In this document: positions 1 to 10,915 of the stretch, piece after piece
Position numbering within the stretch: the stretch's first letter is position 1
Layout of the letters: each line of letters begins with the position of its first letter
Assembly: GCA_030549495.1 (NCBI GenBank)
Contig: JAUIRK010000700.1
Span: 1-64,000, forward strand
Origin: Nectonema munidae
Lineage: Eukaryota; Nematomorpha; Nectonematoida; Nectonematidae
Direction: 5' to 3'
Length of the DNA stretch: 64,000 nt
Made by a program: the position numbers and the translations under genes
Notes under the pieces: model-generated
Told to the model about the DNA's origin: nothing
Database searches by the model: none
Seen by the model: the letters and a program-made list of their open reading frames with translations, nothing else

Positions 1-650
1 GATTACAATTATCTTTTAACTAAGATGGGTTGGAAATCTGAAAATTTAGAATAGGTCAGATTTATCAAAAATGGCACAGATGCCAATATGCCAGAATTTA
101 GTCACTATCAAGATATTTTTAATTTAAATTGAATTTGTCCATCTTTTCCTTTTGCGTAAAAGAAATATTTTAGATGAAAACGTGGACAACTTTTTGTAAT
201 TGAACAATGAACATCACGAATGATTCATCAGAAAAAAACCTTTGAAATGAGATTGGTTAACAAATATTCAGGCCTGATAATAAAATACACGATACTGATT
301 AAAAAGTCTAAGATCATCAAGAAGATTCTTTAATCAGAATGTCTTTGAAAAGGAAAAAGTAATTTTATCATTATAAAAAAATTTTCAAACACACATTGAA
401 GAATATAAATTTCTAATGAAAAAAGAGCTACCAAGAAAGGAACATCATGTAATGAATAGCAAAAATTACATACTGTAAATATAATATGACGTAGAGACTA
501 CAAGTCGATAACGAATTTGTAGCCAAAAAGATGGAGGTCCAATCGAGTTACCTAAGTTAGCTGTAGAATGAAATATTTTGAGTGAATTAAACACCTAAAG
601 TTGGTTTATTAAATAAATTTTAAAAAATAATTACAGAGAAATACTGCAGT
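1..650. other. Gene-free AT-rich stretch
   Basis: I see no reading frame with recognisable similarity, no RNA gene and no repeat structure here. Confidence 0.5.
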
Positions 651-654
651 AGTA

Positions 655-930
655 GTTATTTTTATCTTTATATATTTGACATTGATTTATAGGTTTAATC
701 TATTTTTGACAGGTTTATTGATTTCATAAAAAATGAACATCCTATTAAATTCTGCATACTTGAAATGTATAAAACTTTTATAAGAATAAAAATTTTAATT
801 TTTCACATGGGCTGTCATTTAAATTATTTTGTCAGGTTTGACTAATATTTATAAAAAAAAAGGGAATATAACCAGTGAACACAGCCTACTTGAAAATGGG
901 TATATGTGTGTAAAATGCCATACACGGTAA
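655..930 (-). repeat. 3' terminal region of piggyBac family A
   Basis: Positions 881-916 are the reverse complement, with few differences, of 30963-30997 (shared core CCCATTTTCAAGTAGGCTG). The neighbouring TGTCAGGTTTGACTAATATTTATAAA resembles the inverted-repeat arm at 31014-31070. In both places a minus-strand piggyBac transposase fragment lies at higher coordinates, so this is read as the 3' end of the element whose coding relic follows at 1144-1652. The exact terminus was not found. Confidence 0.5.
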
Positions 931-1003
931 ACTTCATCACCTCCCTATACTTTCTATTAAACGTAATTCTCTAATTCAAAAAACCGTGCCTGATCCTTTG
1001 ATC

Positions 1004-1206
1004 AATGTTTTTTGGATGAGTGACGCTTCGTGACACTGATTTATCCTATACTTCCTATACTTTATTGGAGGTGTGACGCTGTGACGCTGTGACACTACAA
1101 ATGTTCACAATTATAAAGGCACTGCTATATTACCTAATACTATCTATGTTTTTTGGGTGAGTGACGCTGCGTGACACTGATTTATCCTATACTTTATTGG
1201 AGGTGT
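1004..1206. repeat. Imperfect tandem duplication, about 65-bp unit
   Basis: A unit beginning ATGTTTTTTGG.TGAGTGACGCT and ending TATACTTTATTGGAGGTGT occurs at 1004-1074 and again at 1145-1206. The first copy has an extra CTTCCTATACT, and GACGCTGT is repeated between the copies. The second copy runs straight into the piggyBac coding relic and occupies the place where the C-terminal half of that transposase would be expected. Confidence 0.7.
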
Positions 1207-1652
1207 ACCGCTAAAATAAGCAGGTTCGCTGAGTCCTGTTACATAAATTTCAGGTTGTAGAACGTAGAAAGATTTTGAGTCGTTACAATGATATACCTTT
1301 ATCGCGTAGTGACTGGGTTTAGACGCATCATAAATTTTGAGTAAACATCCACCTCGGAATTTAACGAGTTGCTTGGACAATAATACTTTGGAAACACTTT
1401 ACAAAAATGTTCTTGTAAAAACCGAACTTTGCATATTTTATCAATTAGATTGACTGTTGTTTTGAAATCAAATCTAATACAGGTATTGATTAGAGCAAAC
1501 ATATCGCGAGTGATTGATACAATCAAAAAAGGTTCACCGAACTTGTCAGAAAAGAGATACTTAACATCGACACGTTGATTTCTGGACTGTCCGATGTAAG
1601 GCATGCATCCTAGATATGCAAGGAAATGGTGAATGAATACTAAACTTTTCAT
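1144..1652 (-). pseudogene. piggyBac transposase fragment (family A)
   Basis: Two overlapping minus-strand frames together cover the middle of a DDE_Tnp_1_7 transposase. The upper one contains FLAYLGCMPYIGQSRNQR, matching LLAYFGCLIFLGQSKDQR of the transposase at 10916-12694. The lower one contains KQLVKFRGGCLLKIYD and QPEIYVTGLSEPAYFS, again matching that protein. The change of frame between them shows a frameshift. The first catalytic aspartate (IDEQLVKFRGG in the intact relative) is replaced, since the relic reads SKQLVKFRGG. The other two catalytic aspartates are missing with the C-terminal half. It is a dead copy of a subfamily related to the 10-13 kb element. Confidence 0.85.
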
Positions 1653-2203
1653 AGCAATACTTTAAATTTTGATGCCGAGATATTTCACCACTGCAAAGTA
1701 AATAATATAAGTAATGGAGTCAAATATATTTTAAAACGACTCTCCAATAGACCACTCTTTCAAATATGCAACAACACATTTTGAGGTTATAATTTGTACA
1801 AACTCAAAATATGGTGATAAATTATGCACATAAACAAAGTTACAAACTTGTCACATAAATATTATCAAGTTGCGTAGTGGGAGATTGTCACGAAACACAA
1901 AGGTAAGAAGAAAACCAAGTACTTTTGACAGCTAATCTCTTCGCTTCTTTCTCTCAATTATATCTTGATATAAGATATAAGAATAAATACAATAGACATA
2001 CATTTCACTTGATATTTGTATCGTCTAATCTTTTTGTCTTATTGTGACCATCTTCTAGAACTCCTAGTTATATATTATCTATAATATAGATATATATATT
2101 TATATCACAGAAAATATTTAACCCCCAGAATTATACCCACGGAAACTATAGAAGCTAACGGAAATATTTCGGTCATCTTTATGTCACTAGATACACATAT
2201 AAT

Positions 2204-2488
2204 TTAATTTATAATATACTCTGTTTTATCGGGAGCAATAAGAGAGTCTGAAGTAAAATCCTCTTGAATATCAGTAGAAGTAGTTCTATAATCAGAAACA
2301 TATGTAGAACTTGAAGTTAAGTTACTATCAGACGAGCTCATATTCGAAAGAACCGAATCAAAAGTGGAAGAGAAGGAAACAAAGAATAGAGAATACTGTG
2401 ATTTATAGAAACTATTTTTGATTTGTTTTACATTTAGTTGAAGAAAAGAAATCATAATCACCAATACGTCAATCTTCAATACATACAT
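2204..2488 (-). pseudogene. Possible N-terminal remnant of the family A piggyBac
   Basis: This minus-strand frame has a Ser/Asp/Thr-rich stretch (MSSSDSNLTSSSTYVSDY). It resembles in composition the acidic, serine-rich N terminus of the transposase at 10916-12694 and lies upstream of the fragment at 1144-1652 on the same strand. About 550 bp without similarity separate the two. It could equally be an unrelated low-complexity frame. Confidence 0.3.
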
Positions 2489-2489
2489 A

Positions 2490-3215
2490 TCACATCACAA
2501 GTATAATTCATTAACACTGTTTTCAATTTTACATTCAGTATCCATTTATATGAAAGAGGTCATTTTTTCAGAAACTAAAACTGATAGTATAAGATGAATA
2601 TAACACAAGTTCAGAAGTTGAAGTTCATGCAGCATAACTTCTGGATCTTGAAGTTTTTAAAATATGACGTTTAGAAATTGTGTTTTGCACAGAAAATACT
2701 ATTACAAGTTGCTCTCTAGAGTTGGTTGAATCACAGCTTCGAACTTTCACCTGTTGGAATCACGATCGAACAATGCCTATGCATAGTTCAACACAAGCGC
2801 GATAAATGTATTTTCTTGATGAACATCCTGTGTATATCTTCATTAATTTGAACAAATCATGAATTGATAACTTTTGGAGTTCATTAAAAAAAATTAACGC
2901 CACCTGGAATAAAAATAAATTATGCAAAGAAAGAATTTGACTCAATCATTATCAAATTCATTAAATTTGCCTTCTAAAAAACTCAAAAAGAGTTGTAAAA
3001 TAAAACAAACAGAAAAGATGGAAAACCCGATAGAAAAAAATTGTAAAAAATATCATAAAGATATAAAAAGTGCTATCACTAGACAATAAGTTTGTTTCCC
3101 AAATTGGGAGCGTTCGCGTTAGGATTGTATCGTTCACTCAGATGTATTTATATATTGTAACATAAATTCTTGTAAAATAAAATATATAACAAGGTATAGC
3201 TATTCTTTTGTAACA
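2490..3215. other. Unassigned AT-rich stretch
   Basis: A minus-strand frame of about 61 codons (2760-2945) is preceded by a splice-acceptor-like TTTTTATTCCAG, but it matches no family I know. Nothing else was seen. Confidence 0.3.
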
Positions 3216-3217
3216 AG

Positions 3218-3356
3218 GGCCGGTAGGTGTTTAGTGGGATGGAAAGTCCAGTTAGATTTGGACTCAGCATTCCGGGCGGGCGACGATATCCGAAAGGATG
3301 GGTGCGAACGCCACAAAACAACTTAATTAATTAATTAATTAATTAATTAATTAATT
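3218..3356 (+). repeat. GC-rich structured segment with (TTAA)n tail
   Basis: A GC-rich island of about 100 bp sits in very AT-rich DNA and is followed directly by eight TTAA repeats (3323-3356). It can fold. AGTCCA (3248-3253) pairs perfectly with TGGACT, flanked by GGGATG pairing with CATTCC. ATCC/GGAT closes a GAAA tetraloop, and GGTGTT (about 3227) can pair with AACGCC (about 3309). A defined structured end plus a short tandem tail is what the 3' end of a SINE or LINE looks like. No clear tRNA A and B boxes were found. An HDV-like ribozyme was considered but not established. Confidence 0.4.
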
Positions 3357-3960
3357 TTTACCAATACATCGTCCTACGCCTTTTGAGAGAATTGTCGTCC
3401 TGCGAGGACCTCCTTCTCCACTTTACTACCATCCATTTCTTTACCGATGTACCAAACATAATCCACGATTTCTCTCATCACACAACTTACCACCCCCCCC
3501 CCCCCCCCCCTCCTTTCAACTCGACCTCCCACATCCCTGTCATCAACTCCCTACCTCTCAAAATCTTTCTAACGCACATTCACTTATCCTCTCTAAAAGA
3601 ATGGCAGATGTCCATATCTTCATCTCAAAATGCACTAATCTCCTCTTTACCACACATCAGCACAATAAACGCAACCTTCAAAAACAAAAAAATTACACCA
3701 CCGCGTTCAATTATTCGTTGGCTATCAGGTCAGTGCCCATGCAAAGCATATCTATTCCGAATTAAATTGAGAGAAAATCCATTCAACATTACTAAAATCC
3801 CTTTCAACCCTCATTAACACCATTGAAACAACTCTCACTAGCGTTTATAACCCTATAACAAACTAATCTACCTATCTCCTTCTTCCTTAACCAATTGTCA
3901 AGCTTACGCGAGTATATCAGCACACCCTGGAAAGTGCTTTGAGATCTACCTACCTACAAA
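3357..3960 (+). pseudogene. LINE 3' end with RNase H / C-terminal remnant
   Basis: The plus-strand frame from about 3383 to 3817 carries SLKEWQMSIS, then PRSIIRWLSGQCPCKAYL and FRIKLRENP. This matches the end of the RNase H region of I/Jockey-type non-LTR retrotransposons, where a spacer and W..W....G precede a TGH.P...YL.R..L...P block. The cysteine/histidine motif that normally follows (CG..ET..H.L..C) is absent after RENP. The text CCCTGGAAAGTGCTTTGAGAT at about 3926 resembles LINE 3' untranslated ends. An 18-base poly(C) run (3493-3510) encodes a proline string and probably interrupts the original frame. The fragment is old and 5'-truncated. Confidence 0.55.
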
Positions 3961-4199
3961 TATAATTAAACAGTATATATTTACTGCTTAGTAACAAAGG
4001 TATACATGAAAAAAATGATAAAAGTTTTTTAGTATATAAAGTGAACGTTTTTATTTGGTAGGTTGTTTGATGCGCCATCCATACATACGCCATGTAAACT
4101 GGTTTACAGGCAAATGCACGCTACCAGGCTTGTATGAAGTGAAAAAATGAATAACTCAAAAAGTTAACTTAGATCTTTGTATTTCAAGGAAGATAAAAC

Positions 4200-5625
4200 C
4201 TACCAATAGCTGAATGAAGAAAGATCTTGAAACAAAGGATAGAAATGAAAATATAGAAGATGCTTCAATTCCTGATTGGTTTATTGGTAACGAGTGGACA
4301 CCTATTAAGGTTTTTGAAGAGATGATGTGCTTTAATTTTGATGTTATCAAATCTGAAAGTGAAAGAAATGCAAGATATAAAAGAGACTTAAATGTTGGAT
4401 TGGGGTTTTAATTTTAAGTGAATATTGTGGTTTATAGAGAAGAAATTTGTATTGGGAATGTAAAGATGATGCGAAAAATAATTTGGTTTCAGGGAAATTT
4501 ACGAAGAAGAATATTTGATAAATTTATGGAGTAGATTCATTTAGAATATTCTTATAAACTACCTAAAGATACAAAACTAGGTAGAGTTTCAAAAATTTTG
4601 AATAATTTTAAAGTTAATTTTGCAAAATATGCTTTTTGGAACCAAGTTGTAAATGTTAAAGAAGGAATGATTGAATATTTTGGAGAGTATGGTTCATTTA
4701 TAAGCAAACAATTTTGAATAAACTAATACTTTTTGGTTACAGGGCATGGTTCTTTAATGGATATCTTATTGATTTTGATATATATGAAGGTAAAACTGAG
4801 CGAAAACTAGAAATGTAAAAAGTTATGGTTTTGTTGGTGGTGTTGTTTTAGATTTAGTAGAAGGAATAGATCAAAAACCCAAACTAATTGTTATGGACAA
4901 TTACTTTTTCATTCTTGCTTTTAGAGAAACGTTGCAGCAAGAAATGATTGGATATATTTCCACAATGAAAACAATCAGAATATTATCAGTTGATATTTCA
5001 TCAAAAAAAGAAATGTTGAAAAAGTCTAGAGGAGAATTAGATTAATCTTTGAATGATAAAACATCCATTGCAGCTTGGAGAGTCAATGGAGTTATTTACA
5101 TATCTTCTAATTTTTGTGGTGTAAAACCAGTTTAAACATGTAAGAGATGGTGTGGAACAATCAAAATATTACAAGATATAAAAATGCCGTATCTGATTTA
5201 TGTTTATAATCAAGTTATGGGTGGAACTGTTTGACTTAATCAGAATGTAAATAAATACAGATTTGGAATAAGATCAAAGAAGTGGCCGTGGCTTTTATTT
5301 TCATTGGCTATTGATGCATCACTATCAAACGCGTGGATTTTATTCACAGTAAAATATCCTTGATGAGATCTACTGTCTTTTAAAGGGTTAAAAAATATGT
5401 AGCAAGAATTTATCTTTTGGATATCCTCCATATCAGGGAAAAAATCTACTCCAGGAAAATGTTTATGTGATGATATAAGATTTAAAAATGAAAAACACTT
5501 GGTTTCTATTCATCTAGATAATAAAATAGAGATGCAATGTATGTAAAATCAATTCAGTTAACATATGTTTCACTTGCCAAGTTCACAAACATGTTAAATG
5601 TCTTGTAAGTACCATAGTTATTTTT
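4200..5625 (+). pseudogene. piggyBac transposase relic (family B)
   Basis: Reading the plus strand in several frames gives all landmarks of a second, different piggyBac transposase. They are DWFIGNEWTPI near 4273; LPKDTKLGRVSKIL near 4561; EGMIEYFGEYG, the IDE.M..YFGR block, near 4664; LDLVEGIDQKPKLIVMDNYF near 4850; MGG...LNQNVNKYR and RSKKWPW near 5216-5290, ending IDASLSNAWILF; and the cysteine/histidine C terminus (TCQVHKHVKC, then CKYH) at about 5560-5615. The second catalytic Asp (MDNYF) is kept. The first (VKEGMIEYFG) and third (GGT for GGVD) are lost. Multiple stops and frameshifts make it a clear pseudogene. The downstream LINE begins within or just after its last codons. Confidence 0.8.
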
Positions 5626-7830
5626 TCTTTGTATTTTTTTATAATCTCTATTATGAAAATAAAACAATTATATTCAAGTCCAATGATCATATGTGTATTA
5701 CTTTTAATCTTTTAATTAATGTAAAATCTGATATCTCCAAATCCATTAAATATAATTATCAATCTGGTAACTATAAAGAAATTTCTTCTCACCTGTCTAA
5801 AATTGATTGGAATATAGCTAAAGATTTTAATCTTGTTAAATTCTATTCTTTTTTCACTAATAAACTATATTCACTTATAGAGAAGTACGTTCCTTTGAGG
5901 AAATCTCACCTAAAAGTCAAAGTTTATTTTACTAAAAAAATTATCTCTCTTCTAAAAAAAAAGAAAAAACTTTTTCGGGCTTATACTAAATTTAGACATA
6001 GACATATCTATGACAAATACAGACAAATATCGAACATTTTGAGAAAAGAGACTCGTAAGGCTAGAATATCTCATGAAAGCAAACTTCTTTCAAAATATAA
6101 ATATAGTCCTAAGTTGGTTTGGTCCTACATAAATCAGAAGAACAGAAATAATTTTGCTGAACTAGTTGATCATAATGATTTACCTACTACTACTAATACC
6201 CAAAGAGCCAATGTTTTTAGTGAATATTTCAATTATTGTTCTTCGAATTCGGGTTCTCATAATGACAATTCAAGTTTCTTGCCTGTATGTAACTCTATAA
6301 TAGATAGTTTAGATTTTAACATAGTTGAAATACATAGCAAGTTAGAAAAATTAAATAAATTTAAGTCTCTTGGCTCTGATAAGTTACACCCGTATGTCAT
6401 TAGTGAACTTTCTCGAGTTTTAGCCATACCTGTCAAAATGATTTTTGAAAAATCACTAGAGGAAAAATTTTTTTTGGATGTTTGGAAAATTGCATTAGTC
6501 ACACCAGTTTTGAAGAGTGGAAATCGAAAATTTTGCCAAAACTACAGGCCAATAAGTCTTATTCCAGTTCTATCTAAAGTATTCGAGACATTCATAGCCG
6601 ATAAAATTTTATCACATATAAAAAACTTCAAACTTTTTAATTCCAACCAGCATGGATTTATTAATGGAAAATCTACGATTACCAATCTATTGGAGTTTCA
6701 AAATGATTTAGTCAACCTGCTTGAGGGAAATGATTCTATTGATGTAATTTACTTAGATTTTCACAAGGCTTTTGACTCTATCTCACATAAGTATTTGTCA
6801 GATAAACTTGAGTCATTTGGTATAAAGGGCAATCTACTAGCTTTATTGAAAAATTATCTTGAAGATAGAAAACAAATTGTTTCAGTAAATGGTATGTATT
6901 CTGATGAAAAGCAAGTGTTGAGTGGAGTACCCCAAGGGTCTGTGCTAGGTCCTCTACTCTTTAATATCTTTCTTAATGATCTCTTAAACGTAATAAAGTC
7001 AAAGATAAAGGTATTTGCCGATGATATCAAGATTTACAATGTGTGTGACAGAGATGGTAGAAATTGCTTGCAGAAAGATTTGATTGAAGTTTTTCATTGG
7101 TGTAATAGATGGGAAATGAAACTGAACTTGAATAAATGTACTCATTTACAAATTGGATTACAAAGTAATCATTCGTTTTTCATTGGTGGCCAAAAACTTA
7201 AACAAGTTGATTCACAGAAAGACTTAGGGGTGATAGTGAATTCTAACCTCGACCCAAGAGAAAATATTTCAACAAGAGTCACTAAAGCTTTCCAAGCCTT
7301 TCATAGAGTTCATAGAAGTTTTGCTTTATTTGATGCCAACATAGCACCCCCTTTTATATAAAACACTGATTAGACCTATTTTAGAGTATGGAAATGTTGT
7401 TGCATTTCCTTTTCACTCCTGTGATGCTGCAAATATTGAAAGAGTCCAGAGAACAATCACAAAAAAGATAGTAGGAATGAAAGATCTTAGTTATACAGAA
7501 AGACTGAAAAAACTGAATTTGCCTTCAATGTTATACAGGTTTAGAAGGAATGATATGGTGACATCCTACAACATTGTAAAAGAAAAGTTTAACTTAACTT
7601 CTCAAGTTTTACCTGAATTTTCTGAAAGAGTTCAAAGATTTCATTCTTCCAAATTTAAAAAAAGACATTGCAAGAAGGTATTTTTGAAAAAATACTTTTC
7701 TCAACGAATGATAAATGATTGGAATTCTTTGCCTGATTTTGTTGTTGATGCTCCATCTTTGAACATCTTCAAGAACAGACTTGATGAGTTTTGGAAAAAT
7801 AGAAGGTTTGAGCATGAAAGAACGCGTTGA
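5598..7830 (+). pseudogene. Non-LTR retrotransposon reverse transcriptase (CR1/Jockey-like)
   Basis: This is a 5'-truncated LINE polymerase. It begins at the very end of the endonuclease domain (SNDHMCITF, the S.DH motif, residues 28-36) and continues through a linker into a complete reverse transcriptase: NYRPISLIPVLSKVFE, the NQHGF motif, DVIYLDFHKAFDSISH, SGVPQGSVLGPLLFNI and KVFADDIKIY (FADD at residues 473-476), then QKDLGVIV. The first frame ends at 7361. The thumb and C terminus (KTLIRPILEYGN to FKNRLDEFWKN) continue in another frame to 7830, so one frameshift at the ACCCCC run near 7350 is the main lesion. Residues 1 to about 10 (MSCKYHSYFF) appear to be piggyBac tail, not LINE. It is probably a fairly young copy. 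Confidence 0.88.
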
Positions 7831-7919
7831 TTTTCAAAAGTATGAAGCGAATACTTACTATAGGCTTTTTGCCTTTCTTTCTTTCGCTAATAAACTTATG
7901 TTATGTTATGTTATGTTAA
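5640..7919 (+). mobile_element. 5'-truncated CR1/Jockey-like LINE with pentamer tail
   Basis: This is the element carrying the reverse transcriptase. After the stop there is a short 3' UTR with a small hairpin (AGGC TTTTT GCCT, about 7861) and a CT-rich run, then TTATG repeated four times (7887-7917). That is the short tandem tail expected of CR1/L2-like elements that prime on their own 3' repeat. The 5' junction cannot be placed exactly because the LINE starts inside AT-rich sequence at the end of a piggyBac relic. Most of the endonuclease is missing. Confidence 0.75.
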
Positions 7920-8639
7920 TATTTTTTTCTCATGTAAACTTTACAACCAACCCGTAGATTTGTGTGGCATCTTTGTTTTTACGAAAAGAAAGTTCTATGT
8001 GACCATCTTTTTTGATTTTCAGTATAAATATACGTAGCATAGTTAAAAAATAATTATTGGAATATTTTTATAGTATATGTTATGTTTAGTATAATATGGG
8101 TTGGTAAAAAGATTTAAATGTATTTTCTTGAAGTCTTTTTTAACTGTATTCCATTCAACTAGTTATTGAGATTTTGAATGGAACAAAAATCAAAATTTTT
8201 TAGCGCTATTTCTAAAATTTACTTCTTCTTTATAAAAAATTTAATTTGGCATTTATATGAAAGTCATAATATTTAAGTTTAGTGGGAATGTTTAAATGTG
8301 AGAAATAATCCAAGAACAACAGAATAAATATCCTCTGAATAATTAACCAAATATATTCTATATATAATTAACGATCTACCATTTTTAAGAGTGGTTGAAT
8401 ATCAACGTCTGAAGCTAAATTGATATTCATATATTTTATTTAAGCCAGTTAAAAGTCAATAAAGTCAACTTTTTTAATAGCCCATTTTTTGTAAATAATT
8501 AGGAATTTGTAAAAATTTAACAATAGTTATTAAACAGAGAGCTATATTCTCTAGCATAAGAATGAGTTAACGCCGCGATAAGGAGAAGTTTTGAATAATT
8601 TCTTAATATATTTAATAAAATAGAAAGACATATCGGATA
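7920..8639. other. Gene-free AT-rich stretch
   Basis: No coding similarity, no RNA gene and no repeat structure were seen between the LINE tail and the SINE. Confidence 0.45.
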
Positions 8640-8862
8640 ATTCAGTGATCGGTAAACTATGACCCCTCGCTCACCCAGTAGTGACCTAAAGGAAGAGCTT
8701 TGATGAGCAAAGAAGCTAGTTTTTTAGTTATCGGTATAGCATCGAAATAAAGAATAATCTTCCCTAGCTGGAGAGATGGTAAGAATAGTCACGATTGGGA
8801 ATCGAACCTAAACCATCTAGATCGAGGCCCTACCCTCCTACCACTACGCCATCTTTCTACAT
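8640..8862 (-). repeat. tRNA-derived SINE
   Basis: On the minus strand the segment starts with a tRNA-like head. GATGGCGTAGTGGTAGGAGG resembles a polymerase III A box, and GGTTCGATTCC (plus-strand GGAATCGAACC at 8799-8809) is a perfect B box about 45 bases later. The unique body runs to about 8640 and includes the complement of TAGTGACCTAAAGGAAGAGC. The anticodon arm does not close, so it is not a functional tRNA. The 3' limit is approximate. Confidence 0.65.
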
Positions 8863-9767
8863 ATTTACTTTTCACCAAAGTCACTAAGTTATTTAGCGTC
8901 ATTTCCACAAAAATGGAGGACACATGCAAAAAATGTTTGCAAATGTTAAAAAAGAAACAAAAGTTTTTCCCTTTTAATAATCTCATTTTTAGGCGTTTTT
9001 TCATGTCTTCCATTTTTTGCTTCTTGGAATGAGAATTTTTAGCAGCAAACTTTTCTTCATTACCAGAATTAAATTTTTATCAACTAGTCAGGTTAATTTT
9101 TCAAAATTTTCCTTCTGTTCACTTCTCATAAAAATCTTAGAGCATATTTTTTATAATTACCCTATAAATACGCCTTCTTTTGATAAGACTAATATTTTCT
9201 GTAAATTCTGATATTTGCATGGAGAAACTTTTTACAAGAACGATCAAAAATTATTTTATCAAAATTACAAAAAACGTCAATTTTGACTCAAAATGAAGAA
9301 CTGCTATAAATACTTAAATACCATTTGAAAGCCATAAAAAAATTTTTTTTTAAATGATGAACAAATACAAGTTTTGTATTAAAATATTAGAACTCTTAAA
9401 ATTATAATATTCAATCGGTGATACTTTTGATTGTTATGTACAAGGAAAAACTATGACACATTTTTTTTAAATATTTTTAATTAAACTTTTAGTGTTAGGG
9501 TTATTTATAAAATGTAGATCTCATACCAAAGTAGAATCATGAACCGCATAAATGACAAGTCTGAATAGCATTTATTGAATCTCATAAAATATCAAAAGAG
9601 TATATATAATAAAATTTTAAATAAATAATTATTTGTATTTATTTAAAAAGTAAGGCATTACTTTTTTGTTTTGTTTAGAGTTAGGTTTGTTACTTTAATT
9701 TTGCATCACATATATAGTTAGTGAGTTCAAAGCAAAAATTTTAAAACAATTATAAATTAATGGGGCT
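8863..9767. other. Gene-free AT-rich stretch
   Basis: Only low-complexity AT sequence was seen. Confidence 0.45.
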
Positions 9768-9835
9768 GGTGCCTGGGGTAAGGTTGGTATGGTGGTGGGA
9801 TTCGATAACTCAGGGTCTTGTGTTCAATCCAGCAC
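9768..9835 (+). repeat. tRNA-derived SINE head (family shared with 18.4 and 56.0 kb)
   Basis: GGTTGGTATGGTGGTGGG (A-box-like) and TGTTCAATCC (B-box-like) flank GATAACTCAGGGTCTTG. The same order and spacing occur at 18399-18455 (minus) and 55994-56050 (plus). The body after the B box differs from the other two copies, so only the head is certainly related. Confidence 0.55.
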
Positions 9836-10526
9836 CAAGCTTCCTTTCTTCCACACTGCATTTACCTTTATCCTATTAGTTCTCTAATGCTACCAAATGA
9901 TTATTACGAAGCCATGTTTGAATTAGACATAATTGTTTATAATGGCATTCTCTAAAATTTGTTATAGAAGTAGCGAAAATGTTTTTAACCTTCGCAGGAC
10001 ACACACGGGCTTTTTACTCCATTCAGCATTTTCAATGCCGTTTTTGATATAATATTTAATATATAACATATCAAAAAAATAGTATGTAAATTTACGTTAT
10101 TCTCTGGAGTATAAATTGGTGCCAATATCAAAAATATACTGTTCTTTACAGACTCTAATTTTTTGCGGTTTTCATGACCTTAAGAGAAAATTTTCGAAAA
10201 TTGAGTTTTAAAAAAACATGAAAGAAATTTTTTATGCATAAGGAGTGGAAATCTGTAGAATATAATTATTAGGTTATCTTCTGAATTTCATAAAAAAAAA
10301 ATAAAAAAAATTTTTTTAACGCCATCTTTAGCAAAAAAAACTTTAAAATATTTATCTAAAAAAACTTTTTGGCTGTTTTTTGTAGCTAAAAAATTTTAGA
10401 ACTGAAAAAATTTTATAGAATAAGTAAATTTTAGATCTTATAAAGCAATAATTTTGAAAATAAAGCGCCTAAAATTGAACATAAAATGTAAATCTGATGC
10501 TGAAGTTGACCCATAAATTAAAGGAA

Positions 10527-10781
10527 AATTAAAATAAAATTCAAAAAGTAATATAATTTATTGGGCACAGGATTTAAAACGGTGAATTTTCGCCGACAGT
10601 CGGCTTTATCAAACCACTATACTAATGAGCAGAAGAACTCTTCTTCGCTAATCCTTCCAATTTTCAACTTCTAGCCTACTCATTAGTATAGTGGTTTGAT
10701 AAAGCCGACTGTCGGCGAAAATTCACCGTTTTAAATCCTGTGCCCAATAAATTATATTACTTTTTGAATTTTATTTTAATT
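10527..10781. repeat. Perfect 103-bp inverted repeat containing a tRNA-like sequence
   Basis: The left arm, 10527-10629, is an exact reverse complement of the right arm, 10679-10781, with a 49-bp spacer. On the plus strand the right arm reads CATTAGTATAGTGGTTTGAT, a tRNA A-box sequence of tRNA-Asp/Glu type. It then gives GCCGACTGTCGGC, an anticodon-arm-like hairpin, and GTTTTAAATCC, a decayed B box. So each arm is a tRNA-derived SINE or tRNA fossil and the two copies face each other. The acceptor stem does not pair, so neither is a working tRNA. It lies just 3' of the transposase gene inside the piggyBac element. Confidence 0.9.
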
Positions 10782-10915
10782 GAACATAAAAAATTCAAAA
10801 TATCAAAAAACCTATTTATAAACAATTTGAAATTTATTTCATAAAATATCAAGGGTTATACAAAAAAAATAAAGCATTATAATTATATGTTGAACATGAT
10901 AAAAAATTAGCAAAA

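Noticed and set aside
3218-3320. HDV-like or hammerhead ribozyme
   Set aside because: GTGCGAACGCC and local hairpins are suggestive, but I could not form the required double pseudoknot, and the CTGATGAG and GAAA core of a hammerhead is missing.
10620-10760. Possible tRNA-Asp gene within the inverted repeat
   Set aside because: A and B boxes are recognisable, but the acceptor stem does not pair and the anticodon arm is distorted. It is a tRNA-derived fossil or SINE head.
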